NCBI GenBank assembly: GCA_964643355.1
Contig: CAZXPW010000014.1
Span: 1 to 64,000 of the forward strand
Length of the DNA: 64,000 nucleotides
DNA from: FEN-1350 sp964643355
Lineage (GTDB): Bacteria; Planctomycetota; Phycisphaerae; Sedimentisphaerales; Anaerohalosphaeraceae
Direction of reading: 5' to 3'
Part shown: one piece after another, positions 43,501 to 51,378 of the stretch
How positions within the stretch are numbered: position 1 is the stretch's first letter
How the letters are laid out: each line of letters begins with the position of its first letter
The notes under the pieces: model-generated
Databases searched by the model: none
Seen by the model: the letters and a program-made list of their open reading frames with translations, nothing else
Told to the model about the DNA's origin: nothing
Program-made: the position numbers and the translations under genes

Positions 43501-45330
43501 ACGGATGGCGCTGTTGGACTGAGTACCAACCAGGCCTCCGACATAGAGGATTCCGTGAACTTCGGCCGAACTGGAGCATCGAACCACGGTCGGAAACTCC
43601 CAGAAATCGGCCTCACAGGCGCCGATCAGGCCGCCGACAACAAGACCGTTTTGAACGCCGTAGGCATCGTAGATGCCAGCATGAATCGTACCGGAAACGG
43701 AACAATCCTGCGTCAGTCCGCGGAGCTGTTTTCCGATCAGGCCCCCGATATGAATGGAATCATTCCCGGCCGTGTCGATCAACAGGTCTTTGAGAATCAC
43801 GCCTGAAATCGCGCCGTCTCGGGTATGTCCGAATAGTCCAAGATAATCGCCGCCGTCGCTATTGTAGACGGTCAGGTTACGGATGGTATTTCCCTGACCG
43901 TCGAAACTTCCGGTAAACGGTGTCCCCTGAAATTCCCAATCGGAACCGTCCGCATCCGGGGCAATCACGGCCTTGTCAAAGACATATCCAGCCAGATCAA
44001 GGTCCTTGATGAGAATAAAATGCTTGTCCCAATCGTCGGGAGAACTGGACATCAAGATCAGATCCTCAACTTTGGCGATCTTCCAGGGAGTCTGGGCAGA
44101 TCCGTCTCCGCCGCTGTATTCATTGACAATCGGTTGCCAGTCAAGGATCAGAGGGACGGCAAGGGTTGGTACCCATTTCCACACGGCCGGATTGCCATCG
44201 TATTCGGAAAAATCCCAACCCACATCCGTGAAAGTGGATTGTGTCAGCAATTGAGCGTGAGAAATTCCCGTCCCCATTGCGCTGGCACCCGTCCCCGACG
44301 ATTCGACATCCCAGAAGTTCCGGGTGTCTTCATAGGTAACGCCATGGTCGCCATAGGCGCCGTCGGAGTTGGCCATACCGCACAGGCCGCCGGGATAATC
44401 GTCCACCGAAACGGATCCGTTCGCATAACAGCGGATAATTTTGCCCCGGTCATTCTGGCCGCACAGGCCGCCGCCGGAATAGTCACCCTCCACGCCGCCA
44501 CTGGCATAGCAATCGACGAGCGTCCCATAGTTTCCGCCGCACAGGCCGCCAAAGTAATATTGTCCGGTGACGGCACCCGTGGCGTAGGATTGGCTGACGG
44601 TTCCCCAGTTTTCGCCGCACAAGCCGCCGAGTTTGTACGATGATCCTGTTTTGAAGATAACCGTTGCGGTTGAGAAACTAAACTGGATCACCCCTTCGGA
44701 ACTGGCATACTCGCCGTTTCCGCCGACCAGACCGCCGGTAATGGATTGGCCCTGCACCAGACCTGTGGCAAAAGAATGGGAGATCATCCCCGATACATTG
44801 TGTCCGCACAGGCCGCCGACATAATATTTCCCGATGACATTGGCCTCCTGAACGAAGCAACCGTCGATCAGGCCATCCGACCGGCCGCACAGGCCGCCGA
44901 TATACTCGGAATTCCAACCGGAAATGATTTGCACATTTTCAAGAGCAAGATTTTCCACGACCGAACCGACACCCAGAGCGCCGAACAGACCAAGATACGA
45001 ATAATCCAGACCTTGGGTATTGATCGTCAGATTCCGGATCTTGAAACCATTGCCGTTAAAGGAACCGGAAAAATCCGTACCGCTGGCAATGATCGCCTGA
45101 CTCCAGGTTCCGTCGCCCATTGGTCCTTGTCCGGCCAGATCAATATCCGCCGTCAACTTGAAATGCTTGGCATAGTCGTCCGGCGTATCGCCCAACTGGA
45201 TCAGATCGGCCGGTGTGGCGATCTCGTACGGGGACTCGGGCATACCGGAACCACCACTGTAACCAAGAGCCAATGAGGAAAAAATAGACAAACAGACCAG
45301 CGCCCACAGGAAAAAACGCATCCTTTTCAT
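40519..45330 (-). CDS. giant secreted GLUG-repeat protein with C-terminal dockerin-like domain
   Basis: 1603 residues from ATG 45330, with a signal peptide (FFLWALVCLSIFSSLALG). It consists of four tandem modules of about 380 residues. Each opens with YSGG.G or YGSGSG and a DLI/EFI segment, then DLDLAG or a variant, SFDGQGNTIRNLTV-like and GDYLGLFG-like stretches, several GLUG motifs (VGGLVG.., IGGLCG..) and ends AVW...YP.L. The last 65 residues hold two dockerin-like calcium repeats (DPDVDVTDLIAVAEQW and DINGDGLVNLEDISVIGCFW). Expected to be an extracellular adhesion or matrix protein docked to a partner; no cohesin is seen in the window. Confidence 0.87.
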   Translation of the reverse strand: MKRMRFFLWALVCLSIFSSLALGYSGGSGMPESPYEIATPADLIQLGDTPDDYAKHFKLTADIDLAGQGPMGDGTWSQAIIASGTDFSGSFNGNGFKIRNLTINTQGLDYSYLGLFGALGVGSVVENLALENVQIISGWNSEYIGGLCGRSDGLIDGCFVQEANVIGKYYVGGLCGHNVSGMISHSFATGLVQGQSITGGLVGGNGEYASSEGVIQFSFSTATVIFKTGSSYKLGGLCGENWGTVSQSYATGAVTGQYYFGGLCGGNYGTLVDCYASGGVEGDYSGGGLCGQNDRGKIIRCYANGSVSVDDYPGGLCGMANSDGAYGDHGVTYEDTRNFWDVESSGTGASAMGTGISHAQLLTQSTFTDVGWDFSEYDGNPAVWKWVPTLAVPLILDWQPIVNEYSGGDGSAQTPWKIAKVEDLILMSSSPDDWDKHFILIKDLDLAGYVFDKAVIAPDADGSDWEFQGTPFTGSFDGQGNTIRNLTVYNSDGGDYLGLFGHTRDGAISGVILKDLLIDTAGNDSIHIGGLIGKQLRGLTQDCSVSGTIHAGIYDAYGVQNGLVVGGLIGACEADFWEFPTVVRCSSSAEVHGILYVGGLVGTQSNSAIRECYSSGSVEGEQYTGGLVGMGFGLIERCFTTAAVRDLYGGSYLGGLVGHHGGTIYDSFARSRVYAHSGSTHVGGFAGSCFGVGRCYSASSITLKDFVMDHVGAFAGQPQGVVGSSFFDSDIAGWESDASGASGLTSEEMKNAQPFIDAGWDFDPESVDGTTAVWQVVGVHYPSLVWCSASQGQYSGGEGTPENPYKISTVDDLLHMSAAPIDWDRHFILIADLDLAGISFDKAVIAPDTDDDNDEFQGTAFTGVFDGNGRTIRNLAISNSIGSDFLGLFGDLRGAVIRNLCMEDIVLVADGSMSSHIGSLAGSMFNSRIQDCVSSGVIATETLGNSSSNVGGLIGYADADASLDAIVDCVCRVSIEGASFVGGLVGINGQCDIRQSQFSGSLTGGQAVGGLIGMNLGGRIERCSSDASIVAFDHNNYAGGLIGLSFGSVSDSYAVGSLSLGYDRSYSGGLIGHNYGWVGRCYAACAIDRQSGNSSCGGLVGANSYLVQNSFWDMDRSGFDSSAGGMGLSTVDMMLLSNYTAVGWDFEPVSIDGTPAVWWIQEGFDYPKLAAFISKYGSGSGKPGNPYTIDSVEEFILLSNSPEDWDKSFILTADLDLSGYIFDRAVIAPDHVPSSEVTSFDGTRFTGSFNGNGRTISNLTIRTENGGDYLGLFGCIQNAAIKNLRMENVSITAFGKSSMIGGVAGQMINSQLSLCVVSGSITAGEVSSATTIKNVGGLVGYQLYGLIESCAARVNISSGDEGLLLGGIVGWLTEGTIRHAVFVGTIEGGLKTQHVGALAGQVDMIAGNVNPATAIIENSYANGSIVVGQNSSSLGGLVGSLYVPCELRNSYSAVRLSYTGIFGVSFGGLAGYAGGSVTNCFWNKEINRMGIDGDIGLDTAEMTQKSTFTDAGWDFTDNDGDPADWRIRDGEDYPRLVWQPIIPGDIAGDPDVDVTDLIAVAEQWMQSCSGCNADINGDGLVNLEDISVIGCFWLSTGWTTPGK

Positions 45331-45387
45331 CGTAATACCCTGCTCCCAAAATTTCGTCACTATAGTTGTCAGACAAACAGTTTAAAT

Positions 45388-45416
45388 ATCATACTCATCC
45401 GTATAAGAAAAGTCAA
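45388..45416 (-). promoter_or_regulatory. sigma-70-type promoter of the GLUG gene
   Basis: On the minus strand TTGACT (45416-45411) and TATGAT (45393-45388) are separated by 17 nt, both five of six matches, 57 nt before the start codon. Confidence 0.7.
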
Positions 45417-45532
45417 GAATGATTTCAAAATTATTGGGTAATTCGGGCCTTCAGTTGCCATTATAGGGAATCCCGGTATACGGAAGTGTGTTCCAACAGG
45501 GTCGGAAACAAGTTCATTTTCGTAAGTTTAAC

Positions 45533-45560
45533 TTGCTTTTTTCCACAAAATTGCTATAAT
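45533..45560 (+). promoter_or_regulatory. sigma-70-type promoter of the LamG gene
   Basis: TTGCTT (45533-45538) and a perfect TATAAT (45555-45560), spacer 16 nt, 47 nt before the ATG at 45608, which itself follows GAGGG. Confidence 0.65.
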
Positions 45561-45607
45561 AGGGAAGATTTTCCATTACGACACTTCGGTCCTGAATTGA
45601 GGGTGCT

Positions 45608-47212
45608 ATGAAACAAGTCGGTTTTTCCATCATAGTTTTGATTTTGTTGGTTCTGATAGTTGGCCTCGAAGCCGCCCCGGTGGGTCAATGGCATTTTGAT
45701 CAGGCACCGGGGCAAACCCTGGCGACGGATTCGGTCGGAACCGTGGACGGTGTCCTGGACGGATCGGCTCAATTTGTCGGCGGCGGAGTGTCGGGCAACT
45801 GCATCCGGCTCACAACTTCGGAAAATGGTTATGTGGATCTGGGCTGGGGTTTCGGTTTCGCGGGGGATTTCTCGGTTGTGCTCTGGGTCAAAGCCGACAG
45901 CGTCCAGCCGCTGGAACCGGTCCTCTTGTCCAAACATCAGTCCGGGTACCCGAATGGATATCTTCTTGGACTGAATCTTCATCCCAACGGCTATGGAGCC
46001 GCCGACAAGGCCTGGTTTTACTTTGGAGGCAGCCCCGGACAGCAGCCCGTTTCGGCAACCTCGATAATGGATGGAAAATGGCATCAAATCGTCATGATCT
46101 ATCGGGCGGGGAATCGCGGTGAAATGTATGTGGACGGCAGCGGCGTCGAACATTCGCTGCCGACCCTGGGAGCCCTGGGGTATGCGGCTCCGTTGTTGGT
46201 CGGGGGACTTTATGCCGGAACCCCAAGGAGTTACTTCAACGGTCTGATCGACGAGTTGCAGTTGTATGACAATGCGCTGGAGCCGTGGCAGATTCAACAT
46301 CTCTATGAGCATCCGGAACAAACCGTCGGATCGCAGGAGCCGGACTGGGACAATCGGGCGTTGTCTTTCGACGGCATTAACGATTTCGCCCGCACAGAGA
46401 CGACCGCGGCCAATCTTCCCGTCGGCAATGCGCCGTACACCCAGGAACTGTGGGTCAATGTGCAGGGATGGCCCGACTACGGCGGCGGGTATAATGGTTT
46501 TCTGTTGTCTCGCGGCGGCGAAGGTTGGCATTATGGAGTTCATATCGTCCTGATGAATCATCACATCGGCCTGACGCACTGGGACCCCGACCGGGACAGC
46601 GGTGTGGAGGTGGAAATCGGCCGCTGGTATCACATCGCCACCACCTACGACGGATCAACCGAAAAGTTGTATGTGGACGGCCGGCTCCGCTGGCAGGCGC
46701 CGTTGAACGGACTGAATGTCCAGCCCTCTTCGATCACCCTGGGCCGACATAACAATTACAACAACTATTTTTTCCGGGGATTTCTCGACGAAGTCCGAAT
46801 CTGGAATTATGCGCGCAGCGAAACGGAAATCGCCGCCGGAGCCAAACGGTTGATCGATCCTTCCAGTCCGGGCCTGGTGGCCTATTGGCGGATGGACGAG
46901 GCGGACGGGCAACTGCTACTGGATTATTCCTCTTCGGGCAATACCGCGGTTCTCGGAGCCGACACGAATCCGGCCGATGATGATCCCGCACGAATAGGAT
47001 CCCCGATAATCCTCCATCCGGCTTGCAGTAAAAATCTTCTGGCGGATCTGAATTTCGATTGCTCCGTCGATACGACTGATTTACTGATCCTGGCACAGCG
47101 ATGGCTTGCCGCGTGCGATCCTGTCATTCTCTGCGGACCCATCGACATCGACCAATCCCAGAAAGTCGATCTTGCGGATCTGGCTTACCTCGCCGCCGAA
47201 TGGCTTCGCTGA
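45608..47212 (+). CDS. secreted protein with two LamG-like domains and a dockerin-like C-terminus
   Basis: 534 residues; signal peptide FSIIVLILLVLIVGLEA. Two concanavalin-type LamG/laminin-G-like domains: the first (about 25-235) shows DFSVVLWVKAD, MYVDGSG and FNGLIDELQLYDNALEPW; the second (about 248-440) has APYTQELWVNVQGW, LYVDGRLRW and FRGFLDEVRIWNYARSE. The end carries two dockerin-like repeats (DLNFDCSVDTTDLLILAQRW and DIDQSQKVDLADLAYLAAEW). Likely a secreted carbohydrate-binding or adhesion protein attached through the same kind of docking module as its divergent neighbour at 40519-45330. Confidence 0.87.
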   Translation: MKQVGFSIIVLILLVLIVGLEAAPVGQWHFDQAPGQTLATDSVGTVDGVLDGSAQFVGGGVSGNCIRLTTSENGYVDLGWGFGFAGDFSVVLWVKADSVQPLEPVLLSKHQSGYPNGYLLGLNLHPNGYGAADKAWFYFGGSPGQQPVSATSIMDGKWHQIVMIYRAGNRGEMYVDGSGVEHSLPTLGALGYAAPLLVGGLYAGTPRSYFNGLIDELQLYDNALEPWQIQHLYEHPEQTVGSQEPDWDNRALSFDGINDFARTETTAANLPVGNAPYTQELWVNVQGWPDYGGGYNGFLLSRGGEGWHYGVHIVLMNHHIGLTHWDPDRDSGVEVEIGRWYHIATTYDGSTEKLYVDGRLRWQAPLNGLNVQPSSITLGRHNNYNNYFFRGFLDEVRIWNYARSETEIAAGAKRLIDPSSPGLVAYWRMDEADGQLLLDYSSSGNTAVLGADTNPADDDPARIGSPIILHPACSKNLLADLNFDCSVDTTDLLILAQRWLAACDPVILCGPIDIDQSQKVDLADLAYLAAEWLR

Positions 47213-47238
47213 CCCGGATTTCCTGAAGGAGCGATCTG

Positions 47239-48054
47239 TCACTGCGACAACGGAAGCAGTTCCACTTTGCGGAATTCGACCGGATGGCTCTCGGCCTGCA
47301 GGGCGATATAACCCTCATGCAGCATCACGCCCAATTCGTTTTTCACCCGTTTGGCGTCGGCGTCGTTTAGGTCGAGCTGGGGCTGGCTGTATTCGAGGAC
47401 CTTCTCGCCGTTGATGTAGTGGCGGATCGCGCCGTTGCCGTGGACCTCGACTTCGATGGTGACCCACTGATCGCCGTGATAGGTCTTGGAGGTCGAGCTG
47501 TTGCAGTGCTGGGTCACAAGCTTGCCGTCCATGACGACATGCGTGCCGGGCGTGCAGAGATTGCCGGTGGATCGTTCATCCTTGCCGTTGCCGCCGAGGA
47601 GCTGGACCTCGATGCAGACGGGGAAGCTCTGGTCTTTGGTCATCGTGGCGGGGGGTTGGCAATGGAGCATCAGGCCGCTGTTGCGATAGGCCCAGCCCGG
47701 TCCCCCGGGCGTTTGTTCGCCGGTGAAGCGGTACTCGGCGCGAAGGCGGTAGTTGGAAAACTTATCCTTGTAGAACAGGTGGCCGAAACGGTCATCGAAC
47801 TTCTCGTACTGATCGAAGGCCATCTTCATCACGCCGTCTTCGACGCGGAAGGTGTTGCCGAAATTGACGCCCAGATCGTACTTGGCGATCTTGGGCGTCC
47901 ACCCGTCGAGGTTTTTGCCGTTGAAGAGCTGAATCCATGTTTCGCCGCCCTTGTCCGTCTGCGGCGAAAAACATCCGGCCGTATATATGCCGAAAAGACA
48001 GACAAGAACAAACAACACGATCCTTTGGCTATGATTCCAAATCTTATTCTTCAT
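47239..48054 (-). CDS. DUF1080 (3-keto-disaccharide hydrolase) lipoprotein
   Basis: 271 residues. Signal peptide with a lipobox-like end (GIYTAGC), so probably lipid-anchored. The rest is one DUF1080 jelly-roll domain: LFNGKNLDGWTPKIAKYD, MKMAFDQYEKFDDRFGHLFY, AYRNSGLMLHCQPP, CIEVQLLGGNGKDERSTGN, WVTIEVEVHGNG and VMLHEGYIALQAESHPVEFR. This domain cleaves or eliminates oxidised (3-keto) glycosides in characterised systems. It is convergent with the LamG gene. Confidence 0.87.
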   Translation of the reverse strand: MKNKIWNHSQRIVLFVLVCLFGIYTAGCFSPQTDKGGETWIQLFNGKNLDGWTPKIAKYDLGVNFGNTFRVEDGVMKMAFDQYEKFDDRFGHLFYKDKFSNYRLRAEYRFTGEQTPGGPGWAYRNSGLMLHCQPPATMTKDQSFPVCIEVQLLGGNGKDERSTGNLCTPGTHVVMDGKLVTQHCNSSTSKTYHGDQWVTIEVEVHGNGAIRHYINGEKVLEYSQPQLDLNDADAKRVKNELGVMLHEGYIALQAESHPVEFRKVELLPLSQ

Positions 48055-48265
48055 GGTCCCGACTCCCGATAAGATTGAACGAAAAATCGCGTTTCTTGCC
48101 CTGCCATCATATGCTCCCGATACGAAATACGCAATCTCGTAATCCTATCGTTGCTGAGTTTTTCCGTTCATCCGGGGGCTTGCAAAATGGTTCAATGAAA
48201 AGGATACTGTTGCAATGGTAGGTTTCGACAATCAGGAATAACGACATGGTTGATTCAAGGGTCTG

Positions 48266-48703
48266 ATGATGACAAAACACGCGGGTATGAAACGGCGGCT
48301 TCGTCAGCGAAAAGGGTACCTGACCGAGCAGATCGCCCGGCGAAAACTGAAGGCCCGCAGGGGCGGCATGGACGACATGGAAGATCGGATCATCGCCGAA
48401 CACGAGGATATGCTGCAGAATATCGAATTCGCGTTGGTGAACCGATATCGGGAGGATCCTCGGATTGACGACAGGGTCCTGGCCGAGGCGCTGACGGCGG
48501 CGATCCTGGATACCCGCCCTGTTTCCGATCTGGTTCTGAGCGTCAAGGAAGCGCTGAAAGCGATTCGCGGGATGCGGGAAGAGATTGCGGATCAGACCTG
48601 GATCGAATGTTTGCAGACGGTATTGCGGAGCGTCCGCCGGCACAGCCACTGTCACCGGGGGCAGCGCGACTATATCGACTTTGTCAGCCCCTTCCTGCCG
48701 TAA
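48266..48703 (+). CDS. small basic protein of unknown function
   Basis: 145 residues (a second ATG follows immediately). Mostly helical and highly charged: an Arg/Lys-rich N-terminus (GMKRRLRQRKGYLTEQIARR), an acidic middle and a C-terminus with RRHSHCHRGQRDYIDFV. Similar spacing of charged residues could suit nucleic-acid or partner binding, but no family is recognised. The coding signal is supported by GC-rich third positions and by the absence of a competing gene. Confidence 0.55.
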   Translation: MMTKHAGMKRRLRQRKGYLTEQIARRKLKARRGGMDDMEDRIIAEHEDMLQNIEFALVNRYREDPRIDDRVLAEALTAAILDTRPVSDLVLSVKEALKAIRGMREEIADQTWIECLQTVLRSVRRHSHCHRGQRDYIDFVSPFLP

Positions 48704-48721
48704 TCCGCAGAGCCAATCGGC

Positions 48722-49372
48722 TTAGGATTTTCCCGCGGCATGGAGAGTCGGCAGGACCTCCGGGGGCAGGGGGGTCGCGCCGGGTTGGGTCAACAAGATC
48801 CGGCAGGCCAGTTCGAAGAAGACGGCCTTCTGGATCGCGTCGTTGAAATCCCGGCCGCAGGTAACCAGGCCGTGATTCCGGAGGATGGCCATATCGTGGT
48901 CCCGCATCGCCTCGATCACCTTCTCGGCCAGCTCCTCGGTCCCGGGCATGAAATAGTCGATCACGGCCGGATCGCCGACATAGACGGGCACCTCGATAAT
49001 CACATTGTAGTCATAGGCCTTCGGGTCCCCGCAGGCGATGGCCGTGGCATAGGGGCTCTGAAAATGCAGCACGACATTCATCTCCGGCCGCTGTTTTAGA
49101 ATCCCCAGATGAAACCGCGTTTCGACGGTGGGCGTCTTGCCGTTGATGCACTGTTCCGAATCCAGCTCGCAGATCGCCACTTGCGATTCGTCCAGCTCGC
49201 CCAGCCACGACCGGCTGGCCGAGAGCAGCGCCCGGTTCTCCCCGATCCGCCACGACAGGTTGCCGCTGCTGCAGCGGATCAACCCGTATTTGGCCGCCTT
49301 GTGACAGGCGGCGATGAAGGCCTGAATCGTTTTGCCGTCCACGGCACCCGTATCCTGTTTTCGTTTCTTCAT
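48722..49372 (-). CDS. class II aldolase/adducin family protein
   Basis: 216 residues. Fold and order of L-fuculose-1-phosphate aldolase relatives: GLIRCSSGNLSWRIG, TPTVETRFHLGILKQRP with the usual catalytic Glu, then LHFQSPYATAIACGD, and MAILRNHGLVTCG with a His ligand. In typical enzymes the second block reads H-x-H; here it is His-Phe-Gln, so one zinc ligand appears replaced. The protein may use an altered metal site or a different reaction (epimerase, decarboxylase or non-catalytic). Monocistronic on the minus strand. Confidence 0.82.
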   Translation of the reverse strand: MKKRKQDTGAVDGKTIQAFIAACHKAAKYGLIRCSSGNLSWRIGENRALLSASRSWLGELDESQVAICELDSEQCINGKTPTVETRFHLGILKQRPEMNVVLHFQSPYATAIACGDPKAYDYNVIIEVPVYVGDPAVIDYFMPGTEELAEKVIEAMRDHDMAILRNHGLVTCGRDFNDAIQKAVFFELACRILLTQPGATPLPPEVLPTLHAAGKS

Positions 49373-49444
49373 GGTTCCTGACCCTGCCTTTGAAATCCTT
49401 TTCTCAGGCCATCAGAATAACAGAATCTCGTTTCCGTTCAAGAA

Positions 49445-49609
49445 TCACCTTGTATTCAATCCTGTTCTGAATAAGACGGATTGCTCGCGCAAGATTGACA
49501 GGTACACGCGGCGGTCGTCATCGACGAAGAAGATATCCTGGCGGTTGTTGCCGCGCTGCGTGATGTGAACCGGCACATCCGGGATCGCGATTCGGGCTGT
49601 TCTGGGCAT
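49445..49609 (-). pseudogene. remnant of a REP-associated tyrosine transposase (IS200-like, Y1_Tnp)
   Basis: The ATG at 49609 opens a 54-codon frame whose first 43 residues match the N-terminus of RAYT proteins: MPRTARIAIPDVPVHITQRG followed by NNRQDIFFVDDDRRVYLSIL. The match is then lost and a stop follows. The HUH and catalytic Tyr region is missing, so it cannot be active. Confidence 0.75.
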
Positions 49610-49691
49610 AACAGATCATTTTAACGATGCCCCGTGAGCCGTCAAGACCAAATAATAGGTGACTGTCCCCTATTTCCTGATGGAAACGGGA

Positions 49692-50501
49692 TTATTCGGA
49701 AAGGGCGAAGAAGGATTGGCTGGTGCGGTTGACGGCTTCGGCGAAAGCGTCCGGGGACAGGCCATTGAGTTCGGCAAGTTTGCGGGCGGTGTGGACGAGC
49801 ATAGCCGGCTGGCAGGGGCGGATGTGGCGGACGGGTTCGGGGCTGATGAAGGGGCAGTCGGTTTCGATCATCATGCGGTCCAGCGGCACAATCGACGCGG
49901 CCTGGCGGGCGGTCTGGCCGTTTTTGAAAGTGACAATGCCGGTGAAGGAGGCGTACCACCCGCGGTCGAGGATGGCCTGCGTCTGATCGATGGGGCCGCC
50001 GTGGCAGTGGAAGACGACGCGGGGCAGGCGAGCGGAGAGTTCGTCGAGGATGGCGAAGGTATCGGCGAAGGCGTCGCGGCTGTGAACGACAACCGGCAGG
50101 CCGCGTTCGGCAGCCAGGGTCAGTTGGGCGCGGAAGACTTCGATCTGGCGATCTTTTGCGGAGAAGGTGTAGTGGTAATCCAAGCCGGTCTCGCCGATGG
50201 CAACTACTTTGTTTTCGCGGACCTGCTCGGCCAGAAGAGCCAGGTCGTCGTTGGAGGATTCGGAGGCGTGGTGCGGATGGATGCCGACGATGGCGAACAT
50301 TCCCTCGAAGCGGGCGGCCAGTTCGATGGCTTTTCGATTGTGTTCGACATCGGTACCGACGGTGATCCAGCGGGTCACGCCCGCGGCGCGACTGTGGTCG
50401 AGAATGTCTTCGATCGGATCGTTATAGTCGGGGTAGGTCAGATGGGCATGGGTATCGATGAGGTTCATTTTCGATTTCCGATTTTCGATTTCGATTTTCA
50501 T
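49692..50501 (-). CDS. tatD: TatD-family metal-dependent deoxyribonuclease
   Basis: 269 residues. Metallo-hydrolase barrel with IDTHAHLTYPDY (HxH), VAIGETGLDYHY (Glu), VVVHSRDA and VVFHCHGGPID (His ligands) and MIETDCPFISPEP (Asp). TatD proteins act as 3'-5' exonucleases on DNA or RNA in repair and turnover. The ATG at 50501 overlaps the stop of the upstream HAD gene (ATGA); the first 11 residues are encoded by an AAATCG-type repeat, and Met12 (50468), which starts the conserved sequence, is an alternative start. Confidence 0.92.
   Translation of the reverse strand: MKIEIENRKSKMNLIDTHAHLTYPDYNDPIEDILDHSRAAGVTRWITVGTDVEHNRKAIELAARFEGMFAIVGIHPHHASESSNDDLALLAEQVRENKVVAIGETGLDYHYTFSAKDRQIEVFRAQLTLAAERGLPVVVHSRDAFADTFAILDELSARLPRVVFHCHGGPIDQTQAILDRGWYASFTGIVTFKNGQTARQAASIVPLDRMMIETDCPFISPEPVRHIRPCQPAMLVHTARKLAELNGLSPDAFAEAVNRTSQSFFALSE
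50466..50501. repeat. short AAATCG-type tandem repeat
   Basis: On the minus strand AAAATCG, AAATCG, AAAATCGG, AAATCG and AAAATG follow one another at the junction of the HAD and tatD genes. If the early start is used, the repeat is translated as the N-terminus of TatD. Confidence 0.6.
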
Positions 50502-51370
50502 TCCTCTGGCGATAGGGGATTCAGGCCCGCATTTCGGAGGATGTAGCGGACGACGCTGTCGGAGTTGTTGTCGCCGATGATCTCGGCGGCGTGGCGCTTG
50601 AGGTCGTCGGTGGCGTTGGCGACGGCGACGGGGTGGCAGCCGGTCTGGAACATTTTGATATCGTTGAGGTTGTCGCCGAAGACGACGACTTGTTTGAGAT
50701 CATAGCCGGCGGCTGCGGCGACGGTTCTGACGGCGCGGCTTTTGCAGGCGGATTTGTCGTGGATGGTCAGCCACCACCAGCCGGGGGAGTAGGGATTTTC
50801 GAAAAAGTGGCTCTCGAGGGAGTCGGCGAGACCGCCCTGGATTTGTTCGGCCAGGGGGAGGAGCTTCTGCCGAGTATCAATAACCGTAAAAGCGACAATC
50901 CGCGAGTCGAAGATCGAAGGGAACGACTCGACGGGCGTAAGGCGATTGTCATTCATGCCCTTGCGTTCGTTGTAGTACCATTCCATTCCGGGGTTGGCCA
51001 GCCGAGAATGATAGACGCGATCTCTTTGGCCGTCGAAGGCCGAGAGGATGGGGATCAGATGGAGGCGGTCGATATGGTCGTACACCGTTTCGACCCGGTC
51101 GCGCGGAATCGAGTTGATGACCTCATGGCGACCGGTGGCGTAGTCGGTGATAAAGGCGCCGTTGATCTCGATGACGGGAAGGGACAGGGGCAAGTCGCCG
51201 AGGGTGTGACGAATGGAGACGATGGATCGGGCGCTGGCGACAGTGAAGGGAACGCCCGATTGAAGGAGGTGAATCAGGCCGCGGCGAGAAGTATCGGAAA
51301 GCCGGGCATTGTCGGCCAGCAGAGTTCCGTCGAGATCGGAGATATACAGACGCGGAGCGGGCCGAGCCAT
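50498..51370 (-). CDS. HAD-IIB (Cof-type) phosphatase
   Basis: 290 residues. Motif I ISDLDGTLLADNARLS (nucleophile and acid/base Asp), motif II TVASARS, a Cof-type alpha/beta cap in the middle, and motif IV VVVFGDNLNDIKMF followed by VAVANATDDLKRHA. Cof-type enzymes hydrolyse sugar phosphates, PLP or nucleotide derivatives. It lies 8 nt downstream of ktrA and overlaps tatD; a functional link to potassium uptake is not obvious. Confidence 0.9.
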   Translation of the reverse strand: MARPAPRLYISDLDGTLLADNARLSDTSRRGLIHLLQSGVPFTVASARSIVSIRHTLGDLPLSLPVIEINGAFITDYATGRHEVINSIPRDRVETVYDHIDRLHLIPILSAFDGQRDRVYHSRLANPGMEWYYNERKGMNDNRLTPVESFPSIFDSRIVAFTVIDTRQKLLPLAEQIQGGLADSLESHFFENPYSPGWWWLTIHDKSACKSRAVRTVAAAAGYDLKQVVVFGDNLNDIKMFQTGCHPVAVANATDDLKRHAAEIIGDNNSDSVVRYILRNAGLNPLSPEE

Positions 51371-51378
51371 AGGGCGGA

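Noticed and set aside
40519..45330. Internal repeats considered as a CRISPR array
   Set aside because: The repeats are long coding modules of about 1.1 kb with no short spacers, and no cas gene is near.
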